This document shows, piece by piece, positions 23,421 through 33,528 of a stretch of DNA of 64,000 nt (position 1 is its first letter; each line of letters opens with the position of its first letter). Source of the DNA: Bradysia coprophila. Its lineage: Eukaryota; Arthropoda; Insecta; Diptera; Sciaridae. Below the pieces are notes generated by a model. The model saw nothing but the letters and a program-made list of their open reading frames with translations. It had not been told where the DNA came from and did no database searches. The stretch is from positions 4,763,132 to 4,827,131 of the forward strand of contig NW_023504022.1 in the NCBI RefSeq assembly GCF_014529535.1, written 5' to 3'. A program made the translations under genes and the position numbers.

Positions 23421-24605
23421 ATGAAACGAAAATACGAGACTGAAATGGATGACGCTTCTTCGATAGAACCTGACGATGGGAAAACCACATTCAACGACTT
23501 GTGTGACCACGTGATTGACATGATTATGTGTGACTTGGAGCTAGTGGACCTGGTGAATATTTCCGACACAAGTACTCGACTTAGAGGCATTGCCGCTTCA
23601 GTATTTTCACGAAAATATGCACATCGTTGGATGTGTATTAACGCTGAACACCATGCGACACTCCCGATTTCGGGTGCCGACATTCGGTTTAAATTATTGC
23701 GAAATTTCGGAGCGTCCATTAAATATCTTCGTATTAGCAATAGAGGCGATGATACGAAAATTTTAAGCGCTCTGCAGAAACTGAGCAAATATATTTCCGA
23801 ATATTGTTGCGATTCATTGGAAATACTTGATTTGGAGGAATGTCCGTATTTTACTTTGAGCAAGCCATTAACGAAACTGCGAGAGTTCCACCTTTTCAGT
23901 AAAGGTATTAACAACTCGCTAGCACTCGAATTGATGCCGAATCTGCGTTCTCTGAGTTTGGCTACAGTTCCCAAATCAATTGCAAAATATCATGGAAAAC
24001 TGGAACGAGTTCGTTTGCTGCTGGGCAGTGACGAGGAAGTGCAGACATTCATTTCATTCTTACAGTTGAATCGACAGATCAAATATTTACGTCTATCCAC
24101 AAGGGTCAAGCGTCGTCCTGAAGACACTGTTTCAATATACTCGTCGATCGCTGACAATCTCACGCAATTGAAAACTTTGAAGATACTCGATTATAATGAA
24201 CCGGAGGTAGACTACCAATTTCGCCTCGACAGCGTCGAATCATTTTCGATCGGTTGTGCACACACACGGTTTCCCTTTCAGTTCAATGATCTCAAAAAAC
24301 TTACGTTATTAGGGAACAGACCGTTAAGTTCCCCTTATTGCATGGACTTCGTGCTTCGTAATAGAAAGTTGAAAATATTGAAAATTTATTCTTTGTTTGT
24401 AACGTTCTTGAATGGCTTTCACAATGTGCTGAACGAGTTACCGGAATTGGAACAAATTGCTGTCTTTAGTGCTGTAGAACAGCAATACTCGATTTTGAAG
24501 AACATTCTCGGAACAGAATGGAAAGAATTCGAAAAAACTGGCAGACGCAGTTCCCTTTATTACCCCTTATATAAACGTTTCCGAAAAGTAAAGTCGGCAT
24601 CTTAG
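23421..24605 (+). CDS. F-box protein with degenerate leucine-rich region
   Basis: Single coding exon, 394 aa, from the ATG at 23421; the frame is open a little further upstream but only through a likely splice acceptor. After an acidic N-terminus, residues about 25-75 look like an F-box (TFNDLCDHVIDMIM, LVDLVNISDTSTRLRGIA). The rest contains irregular LRR-like segments (SLEILDLEECPYF, NLRSLSLATVPK, IKYLRLS, LKTLKILDYNEPE, LKKLTLLGN, LKILKIYS). F-box proteins recruit substrates to SKP1-CUL1 ubiquitin ligases through the LRRs. Lower Diptera have many rapidly evolving single-exon members of this kind; I cannot assign this one to a named gene. AATAAA at 24765-24770 fits its poly(A) site. Confidence 0.78.
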   Translation: MKRKYETEMDDASSIEPDDGKTTFNDLCDHVIDMIMCDLELVDLVNISDTSTRLRGIAASVFSRKYAHRWMCINAEHHATLPISGADIRFKLLRNFGASIKYLRISNRGDDTKILSALQKLSKYISEYCCDSLEILDLEECPYFTLSKPLTKLREFHLFSKGINNSLALELMPNLRSLSLATVPKSIAKYHGKLERVRLLLGSDEEVQTFISFLQLNRQIKYLRLSTRVKRRPEDTVSIYSSIADNLTQLKTLKILDYNEPEVDYQFRLDSVESFSIGCAHTRFPFQFNDLKKLTLLGNRPLSSPYCMDFVLRNRKLKILKIYSLFVTFLNGFHNVLNELPELEQIAVFSAVEQQYSILKNILGTEWKEFEKTGRRSSLYYPLYKRFRKVKSAS

Positions 24606-24764
24606 ATGTTTAATAGATTGTTAATCCTGTAGACTTTTGTTAATCTAGATTGCCAGATTATTGCGGTCAATCTAGCAACCTGAACAATTATATAGTTTTA
24701 GAAAATCAGAAAAAAAACTGTTACGAGATGGAATTACTAGAAGTTTTTAAGCGTATAATGCTGA

Positions 24765-24770
24765 AATAAA
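24765..24770 (+). terminator. Candidate poly(A) signal of the F-box gene
   Basis: AATAAA is 160 bp after the stop codon, in transcript orientation; a second candidate lies near 24812. Confidence 0.5.
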
Positions 24771-24862
24771 TTTGTAAATTTTGTTATAAAAACAAGAGTT
24801 TTCATTTAGTGAAATAAAGCTTTAAAAACTAGTTGAAACCGAAAAGAAATTCCTTTCGCAAC

Positions 24863-25026
24863 ATAGATCTCTTCCAAGTGCAGGTGCAAAGTGCTGTTTA
24901 CTGTCAAACGTCATCCACAGAGCCATAACCTCAACGCTTTTCCATACATTTTGTCAACAACATTGTTTCGTTTTGTTGTCTGTGGATGACGATTGACATT
25001 TCGATGTTGCACTTGGAAGAGACCTA
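24863..25026. mobile_element. Tc1/mariner-like MITE (TA-flanked)
   Basis: About 164 bp. The ends read taGRTCTCTTCCAAGTGCA and its reverse complement, with TA on both sides. A second inner inverted repeat (gtcatccacagag ... ctgtggatgac) makes it a near-complete foldback. A related but diverged copy is at 26345-26528. Confidence 0.65.
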
Positions 25027-25166
25027 TGGATTTCCAGTCAATGTATCGTATTGGACAAACAAACTGAAGAGGGAAGTGAACCGATTCAACGATTTAATAG
25101 GTCTTCGGATGCTGTCGTTCGTTTTCAGCTTGTCAAAAATCGTTTCTACCATGTGATGGAACAAAC

Positions 25167-25377
25167 CAACGCACTGCTCCTAGCATGAACATAAGAAATA
25201 TTTGGAGGCTGACGAAGTCACAGTAGGCACTGCGTTTCTTTCGTAAAGACAGATGGCTTGTTTCGTTGTATGAGTTAAAACACACTATACAATCAATCTT
25301 AAACGGTAGCTCTCATCACAAAAGCCTCCGAATTGGACATTTGTCAAAGTAGTGTTCATGCTAGGAGCAGTGCGTTG
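25167..25377. repeat. 211-bp foldback with perfect 24-bp arms
   Basis: The 24-bp arm beginning caacgcactgctcctagcat at 25167-25190 is the exact reverse complement of 25354-25377. Immediately outside the right arm is gaacaaacctat, a phrase also found near 42112-42123. Likely a small inverted-repeat transposon. Confidence 0.65.
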
Positions 25378-25959
25378 AACAAACCTATATAATCTCTTCA
25401 GTATGCGAAACTAATGACAGTACCTACTAGGTACTACCTAGTTCACTTTGACTATTTTATGTGCTAACTAATTTATCGTAGCTAACCTCATGAAGGCGGA
25501 ATATTTTTTAAATTCTTGAGAAATTAACATCAAATTTTAGCATTTTTTGGAACAATTTAGTGACCTTACTTTGCTTAACTTCAAATATAAACGTTTCCTG
25601 GTTACATTTTATTCTTTTATGGGGTTTCGACTGATATCGAATGAAATTTGAAAAAAACGACATTTTTCCATCATATAAAGAAATGATAATTGCTTCAAGC
25701 TTCCATTTCGATAATTCATGTCTCAACCAACAGTTACCGAAGGTTATTGCTCAACAACACACTTGTAAGGTTGCTCTTATTTCAAAATTGTTCGCTCATG
25801 TAATGAATCATTTTCGCAGCATGCACTGTAACCTACTATTTTGTTGAACAACCGAAATCCAGAATTTTCCATCATCGAAATACAAAAGACTACAACTCGA
25901 TTGGTTTAGATCGATGGAAGTAATAACGAGCCGTCCGCTTATGTCTCGACCGAACCAAC

Positions 25960-28012
25960 CAGAGCCTTTTATAAGCATTTTTGACTGGGGTGGAAATTAT
26001 TTTAGGGGCCCTATTTTTTTAGCAAAGGAGCCCGTTTTAGACGCTTCGATTTTTAACCTGGTTGCTACGTGAAATATTTAGATTTTGAAAAACATGAAAA
26101 TTGTGCTTTTAAGCGCCGAAGGCGAAATTTTTCCGTCATATACGTGGTCATACTAAATTGATATAAAAAATTGACATTTATCTACCTAGGTGAAATAATA
26201 GCAGTGAAAAAGTGATATTATTTCGCCGTCGGTAGAAAAAATAGCGTATTCACCTCTGTTCTCGCCTTCGGCTCATGCAATAACTCCCCAAGTGTCTAAA
26301 CAAACATGAGGACAAAGGTGAATAATCTACTATTAAGAATGATATAGGTTTCTTCCAAGCAACGGTTAAGCTGAACAAAATGAACAGAACACGAACCGAT
26401 GTCACCCATAGAACCATAACCACAAATTATTTTCTTTGTTATTTTGACAATTACATTGTTAATAGTGTTGAGGTTATGGCTTTATAGATGACGGTTTGAC
26501 ATTTCATTTCACCTTGGAAAAAACCTATCGCCAAAACTTCAACCAATTTCGGTGAAAATCGGGTACAATGGTTCGGCGATCCGGGCTCGTTTGAATCGTC
26601 TTTCAATTCTAAGAAAAATAGGAATTTTTTTACTTTTTGTGTTAGTTTCCCATTTTCAGAGTGAACACGTGAAAAGTAGTAACATGTCAAGGGGTCGCGA
26701 AAACAGTTTCTTTGTGATAGCTCGAGATAGAAATGTTTCTAAAAGTTGAAATGTTGTAGGAACCTTCATTAAAAGTATAATCATCGGTAAGCGCCGCAGC
26801 CCGTTCTAGACTTATGACTCAAAATATGGTAAACGTTTGGACATTCCTGCTGGCTTACAGCGCTTATCCATGGAAGCGTAGCTCGACCTAGCCTCTTTCG
26901 TTCCATGTATAATACACAATACACCCCAAATAAATTGTGGTGCAAGTCAAAAATGTAGTCGAAGTAAAATTTCTGACAAGTAGACCCATATTTTTCAGTG
27001 CTTTCAACTTATTTTTGGTCGTGAAACAGGAGTAAAGCGATGAAAATGTAAGGTCAAAATTACATGTTGGCCCAAAACGGTCCGATCCCATCATTGGCCT
27101 TGAAAATGTAGCTTTCGTCCTACTTCGTAGAAGGTGAAAAACCTCATTAAATTGACTTTATAAAATGAACAGAACCGATCGCCATTCATTTGCAGTCAAT
27201 AAATGATCACTCAAGATGTACTTTGTACTTCCCAAGAGGTCACAACCGTTCCCAACTATGAAAAATGTATGTAAAATCGAGTTTTTTCAAATTTTTTTTT
27301 TCTGTGAAGATTAGTGAAGATCTTAGACCATATTTTTCCAAACACACAGATCTGTATTCGGGAACTATGAATCAGAAACAACATTTTCTGTAATAATTGG
27401 GGCTAATACACGACAAGGTCAACACCCTTTCATACCTTGGCAATAAATTACGGAATTTTTCTCGTAATTTAGGCCCTCAGCATGAAAAGTTGTGTACGCA
27501 TCTGTTGTGGACGGTTAATCATAGGCACTTTCACTCGCGAAATTGCCTAATATAAACCGTCCACAACAGATACGTAAATAACTATCGTTGATTTCATTTC
27601 ATTATTTGAAAAATATTTTTGAGGCACGCCGTAGTATAATTCTTTATCAGAAAACCGTTCTGCATCAATAAAAAATAGATGTTAAAAACTTACTAAGTTA
27701 ATTGCGATTATTTTCCAGTTCAGAATCAGATTATCTATCGATGAACACATCATAACAGCTCTCAAAAGCACAGAAGTACCTAATACTGAAATAAAATTCT
27801 AGAATTTATGCCGCGCAGCGAGACTTTTTTCACAAAATATGGTCCTTGAGCAAATTTTATGATAGATGCTATACAGCACTCTCATTACAATTTTTGTGTG
27901 GAGGATTTGTAAAAAGTGGGGTGCACTGGGGTGGATTTATAAAAAGTAGGGTGGAACGATGTGGGACTGGGGTGGATTTTTCCTCCGAGCTTGTATGTTA
28001 TAAAAGGCCCTG
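25960..28012. mobile_element. 2053-bp non-autonomous hAT-like element
   Basis: A perfect 8-bp TSD, gaaccaac, lies at 25952-25959 and 28013-28020. The left end is CAGAGCCTTTTATAAgca and the right end, reverse-complemented, CAGGGCCTTTTATAAcat. The subterminal word actggggtgga occurs near both ends. No transposase frame was seen. Inside it are a nested TA-flanked MITE (26345-26528), a short hairpin (27496-27573, tctgttgtggacggtt/aaccgtccacaacaga) and unplaced AT-rich sequence. It inserted into the Contactin-derived fragment. Confidence 0.88.
26345..26528. mobile_element. TA-flanked MITE nested in the hAT-like element
   Basis: The ends read ataggtttcttccaag and, reverse-complemented, ataggttttttccaag. 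It shares internal phrases with the copy at 24863-25026 (cataaccacaa, atgacggtttgaca). Diverged relative of that family. Confidence 0.55.
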
Positions 28013-28245
28013 GAACCAACTACAATAAGACAAGGCTGAATGTGTCTTATTGCGCATTGCGCATTGTCACTAAAATCATTAAAACAACCAACGTCATGGT
28101 CAGGCTACAAATTCAGTGATTCGCTACGATTTAAATATGGGAACTTCGAATGTACCGTCGCGTCACCGCTATACAACACTGACACCGATAGACCATATAT
28201 TAGTCCTACGAATGTCGAATGTTGTGATTTGATCGAAATTCATTG

Positions 28246-30764
28246 AAAGGAAGAAGGTGGCCTATCAATTGTTGTGTATAAAGTTCCACGTCTGCGACGA
28301 AAATTGTTTTGATAACGTTTTTCTCCTATAAGACTAGGGTCCTATCGTAGGGTCGTGACTATGACCACTTAAATAATCAGTGATGAGCTTTTAATGTCGA
28401 GTCGTAATTTGTTCTGCATCGAATTATGAACACCTTCTCTGTTGGTTTTTTTCTTTCATTTTTTTTAAATCATTTAATTGTCAATAATAAGCTTAATTAT
28501 TTATATATTTTATGTAAGTCTCCTAATTTATTAATTTTATTTTTTTATTCTTTCATTGTGAATTTAAATTAGTTTTTGTTTTGAGAGATTTGAGTGAACA
28601 AAATTACAAAAAGATTTGGGTTTGTTTTTTCATTGAATTAAATTTCATTTATTGGAGAATAATATACACATTTAATTTTTATGTAGGTTTTTCTGTCTGT
28701 TTTCAATTTAGTTTTTTCATATTAAACGGTCATAAAAACCATGAAAAAAAAAATTCTGGAAAAATTGCAGTAATTTCTTTTGTTTTTTGTTTCTTTTATT
28801 TTAATTTTTTATTTATTTAAAATGTACATTTACAACAATAAATATGTCAAGAGGGTGATATTCATTATCTGATTCATTCATTCACTCAGAGTTTCCCTTA
28901 AATTTTGCTTCTTTTTATATAAAAAATTTTGGTATATCATAAAATAGGCCGATGATATACGTACATAATTTACACATAAAAATATTCTTTTTTTTTTGTT
29001 TAGCTTTTTCTTTCGTATAATTTCTTAAAATATTCCATTTTTGTTGTTGTTGTTGTTTAGATTTCACTTTTAGTTTTCTTCGTACTTCTCTTCATTTTCT
29101 TCATTTTAATTCAGTTTTATTAAATTTATGTTAAAGTGTTAATTTAGTTACAATTATCATACAACGTTTTTTTGTTTGTTTGTTTTGAATTAGTTTTTAG
29201 TTTAACTTAATTGTTTCTCTCATTTAAAATTAAATTTAGTTTTCCTTTTTGATTAGTTTTTTTTGTTTAAATATAAATCGTAAAATGATGATGGTATTGC
29301 ACAGATGACAAATTTTCCTTTTATAATTTGAAAGTTTTTTTTTAATAGACCGAAAGCATGCATGGACATCAGTTCGTCATAAGGTGACGACTTGAAACCT
29401 ATGCGTCACTAATACTCCATCTCAGACGAAAAATGATTGATCCGACATCTTTGTTTTTGAGCACTAGGTACGCTCTGACGACGGTAAACCTGGTAGTATA
29501 TTTCTGTCAGGTTACATCCATCGCAGAGACAGGAAGTTGATGTTTAAATGAGGATTAGAAAATTAATTCAAAATTTGAAATATTTTTTTTGTTGTAAGTC
29601 CAGATGTACTTGGGGAATCGAAACTTTCGACTCGAAAGACAAAAAAAAAATTCTGGCAGATTTAAAAAATAATTTACGACGTCTTTCCCCATAAAGAATG
29701 ATAGGAACAAGTCAGCTTTGTCTTCACCTGAACTTGATTTGAATCATGTCCAGCTCAGGTTAAACCTGAAATCTTCTCATCGGGTTCAGTCCAACCACAA
29801 CTTATGAATCGACGTTAGCCTGATCGTAGACCTCATGTGGTATACCAATTGACTATTGTAGTAAATGTTCATAAAGAATATTCAGTAATTTTAAAGAATT
29901 TTGAGAAAGAATTCTTAAAAATCAGGCCTCGTAACGTTACAATCTTATACAAAAAGTCCTAAGTTCCAACGTTATTGTTCGAATCGTTCTTTACAATTTA
30001 GTAACGTTACAACGTCATGACGAATTTTTGCCACAAGTAAGTTGTTTTGTTCTTCGTGGTAGCACATGTTTCAGTTTACCATCACTGTAACTTTACAACT
30101 CGTTCAGTATGCTGAACTTTTACATACAGTTACCAGTACAATAACGTTACCGATGTCGTACAACCTCGGTGCCGTTATGAGACATAACTTTCAATGTTTG
30201 GTTCTGATGGTAACGTTACATTTTATGGGTTTTCGTCAGTGAACGAAAAAATACGGATAACGGTATGCCGGAATCCTCAAAGTATATAAACACTGAAGGT
30301 GCCGCAGATCCGCAAAAACACGTGGATCCCTAATTTCGGATGAATATAATTTTCATAACGTTGGACACAAGTAAAATCGAGTAAAATTCACTTTGTTAGG
30401 TTGCATCTCAAAACGCAACACAGAATATGTTATACTGAACAACGCAGTTTTGACAACATTATTACGCCAAAAATCTTATATTCTCCAGAAAGTCGGAATA
30501 CTGAGGGTCTGGGGTACCTTCAGTGTTTTTATACTTTGGGAATCCTGTTAAAATTTCCTAATTTTAATAATTTTGTAAGAATTTTCCAGAAGACATGGTA
30601 CATTACGACCTTGTTTGGAGATTTTTATTTTGCCTCTTGTGACAGGGCGCTGCAAGTAAAAGAATTTTTGGAAATTTTCAGAATTAAATTTTTCAAATTC
30701 TCAAAATTCTCCTAAATTTAGGAATTTTTTAAAAATTTTAAAGTGTTTTCGGTAATTACATTCC
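28246..30764. other. T-rich tract and repeat-derived spacer
   Basis: 28440-29340 is strongly T-rich on the plus strand (A-rich on the minus strand), with runs such as tttttgtttgtttgttt. If the upstream Thd1 gene (minus strand) had a very long 3' UTR this could belong to it, but that is a guess. 29930-30225 holds several copies of the palindrome gtaacgttac. 30270-30545 is a foldback with arms of about 34 bp (ggaatcctcaaagtat ... atactttgggaatcc). No gene seen. Confidence 0.45.
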
Positions 30765-30768
30765 TTAA

Positions 30769-31165
30769 GAGCGCTCACCACTTGGCAATTTTCTAGCCTA
30801 CATTTGTGCGCAAAAATATTCGTTTTTTGATTATTTCTCTGAACCAAAATCTTTTTTTGCAAAAGTTAAACCATTAAAGCATGCAAAAATGTGTTACTTT
30901 TAAGGGAAAAATTGGTTTGTGGTCGATAACATAACCCACTTGGAGAAACCTTTGCAAAACATATAAATTTACACATTTGCAAAGGTTTCTCCAAGTGAAA
31001 AAAGTTATCATCCACAAATCAATTTTTCCCTTAAAAGTAACACATTTTTACATGTTTTAATGGTTTAACTTTTGCAAAAAAAGATTTTGGTTCAGAAAAA
31101 TCATCAAAAAACGAATATTTTTGCGCACAAATGTAGGCTAGAAAATTGCCAAGGGGTGAGCGCTC
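30769..31165. mobile_element. 397-bp near-palindromic MITE with TTAA target sites
   Basis: The element is almost a complete palindrome: the arm starting gagcgctcaccacttggcaa reappears reverse-complemented at the right end, meeting near 30967. It is flanked by TTAA on both sides (30765-30768, 31166-31169), the target site of piggyBac-type transposons. A half copy (the right arm only) is at about 50965-51117, again ending at TTAA. Confidence 0.8.
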
Positions 31166-31169
31166 TTAA

Positions 31170-33528
31170 AGATATTATGTTTTAAGGGTTCAAGCCACGC
31201 ATATCTTCTGTCTCGTTTTTCCGTTCAGCTGTAAAATTTGAAAATGTATGTGGCGTGACTGGCACCATTACAACAGAACATCGTTAGGCTATGCAACAAA
31301 CCGAATCGCGGGTAGGATAGAAGCTGGCTCGAATGTACACTAAATTTACAATCCTTGTTACCATTATCGTAGCGTTCGAATACTGAATAGATCAGTGTCA
31401 AATAGCGGTTTCTTTTCTCAAAAAGTGTCAAATGAGTTGTCAATTTCACAAAGCTAACCTCAAAAGATGTTTCGTTCACAGAGCCGCCCCTTGAAATGTA
31501 TGAAAATTTGTGCGGCGTCTCACCATCCAATACTTTTTTTGTTCGATTTGTGGTTAGCTTTGTGAAAATGACAACTTATTTGACAGCTCAAACGACATTG
31601 ACAATGATCTATTGTCAGAGCAAAACATTCTTTGTCTGAAGGTAGTGTAATAGTTCGGCCTAGTGTTCAAACCGTATCCCCTTTTTTTGTCGAAACTCTT
31701 GACATGCATGCACAAATTTGCTCTAATTATGATAATTTTCTCTCGCTTAAATATTTACACAAATTACGCTTTCCTCTCCTTTTGTTAATTAAAAATGTTC
31801 TTTGAAATAATTTTCTTATTTTTTGTTTTTGTTTTTTTTTTAATTTAATTTTTTTGTTTTCTTTTATAATTAAGTGTAAAGATATTCATTTATAGTAGTC
31901 GATTACGTATATATGTTTTATGCAAATTATTTTCTTCTCTCCATTTCTTGTTCATTTCCTTTATTAAAGTGTAAACGGTCTGGCTGTATTCTTAGACGTA
32001 ATGGTAAGATTTATTTATTAAAATTACCATTCTATGCATCCTATGACAACTGACTGATACACATTTTTATTTCATTTATTTTTTGTTTGTTTCTTTTTGC
32101 TTTTTAAAGATTATCTTAAAATTGTTCTAAGTAGTAATATATCACCCTCGAATCATTTCTTAATTTTTTCCATCTTCATTTTTCTGTTCTTTTGTTTGTT
32201 TTTTTTTATATATAAATTAGTTCAAATTACATATATACCCTGTTACATAGAAATATAGTGTTGATTCCATGGTAAAATTTTATTTATCGTAAAACTATGG
32301 TCATTTTGTACAATCGAGATGAAAGTAACTGAACTTTTTAATGTTTTTTTTTTGTTTAAAATTCCATTTATTACTATGGTTAACAAAAAAGAGATTTTAG
32401 CTAAAAAAAAAAAACAGAAATTTATTTTAATTTTAAAACAATTTTCTGACTCATTTAATTAAGCACTGGATTCGTACAGTAAATTACGCTAGTGAACAAA
32501 CCGCTTCTTATAGTTTCTCTGTTTCAAAATTATAAAATCAAATTGAACTGAAGACGCAAATTTCTCTTGAGGAGATCGCGACAACACATATTTTATGGTC
32601 AGTCAACGAAACCGACTAGTGACTGGAGACACATCATTAGCAATCCATTCATTTTCTCAATTTTACTTTTGGTGAACTTCTCGACTTCTCCTTCTTCCTT
32701 CAAATGAAACGATAATGTCAATAGCACTGAGAGATTGAATCTGTCTTTGGAAGCGAAATAAGTTTTGAGTCCTCACACCGCACAATAAATGGATAAAAAT
32801 GAACGACACTCGAATGCGCTATGGAAACTTTTGCAAATGATTTTTCTTCGCTTTAACGAATTTTCTGAAACGATTTCAGTCTTTGGTTGATCGATTGGCA
32901 ATTTGTGACCTTTGACATTTGCGGCAAAATGAGTAACCTGTTTATCCGCGTATGTGAGACTCACACACCATTTTCGGGTTCCCATGTATCGGAAAAAAAT
33001 AGCAATTCACTCGGTCTAGAGTTGACAATTTTTATATGGAAGACGAGGCGTAAACTAACGTTTACTCAATACCAATACACTACTCGACCAGTGGAAGGAG
33101 TCCGCCATGGGGAAACCTGTCTAATATTTGCGTGAATTATCTCATTTAACCTATACCGACTTACTAAAGCCAAACACACTCTCTAATCTCTCACATGTTA
33201 CAGTCAACAAATTAAGGGGCGAACGTACGAGATTACAAATGCAGAGATTCTTGAGGACTACCATCGTTCCCGCTCAGTTTTAGATTCCACAACCACCCAT
33301 ACAGTTCCGACCACTCACTCAGACATTCAGAAATTGCGCTAACGAAATTCCAATGCAAAGACCTTCCAGACCAATGTGAAGATCAAAATCAAAAAAATTT
33401 AGAAAATCCATCGCCATTCATTCGACTTACAATCAATAAAATAGGACGCTCATCACAACGAATCGTTTTTATGATCACAATTGAGTCTCTTTCGTCTCAT
33501 TCGCAACTAAATGTGTCACCCAAAGTGA
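31170..33528. other. Spacer downstream of Thd1, partly T-rich
   Basis: No coding sequence is supported. 31225-31560 contains a loose inverted repeat around fttgtg-type words (ttgtgaaaatgacaactt against caatttcacaaagc). 31690-32480 is again T-rich with many rc-AATAAA hexamers. 32480-33528 is the likely start of the Thd1 3' UTR. A candidate minus-strand poly(A) signal could not be chosen among many. Confidence 0.4.

Larger units (their letters stand above)
25873..28245 (+). pseudogene. Old partial copy of Contactin FN3 exon, split by a transposon
   Basis: 25873-25959 resembles Contactin exon 5 from about 10880 (shared run catcgaaatacaaaagacta; later gatcgatggaagtaataacg). 28021-28245 continues the same exon to about 11230 (tggtcaggctac, caccgatagaccatatattagtcct against caccgacaaaccgtacattagtcct). 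Stops and indels make it non-functional. The two halves are separated by the hAT-like element at 25960-28012; removing that element and one TSD restores a continuous match (gaaccaac followed by tacaataagaca against gaaccaactggaacaagaca). Only exon 5 sequence is represented, so it cannot be said whether the copy came through RNA or DNA. Confidence 0.85.

Noticed and set aside
23336..23974. 212-codon minus-strand frame over the F-box gene
   Set aside because: Antisense to a gene with clear F-box features; its translation shows no family.
30401..30715. 104-codon plus-strand frame
   Set aside because: It runs through a foldback arm and AT-rich sequence with Phe/Lys bias only; not credible as a gene.
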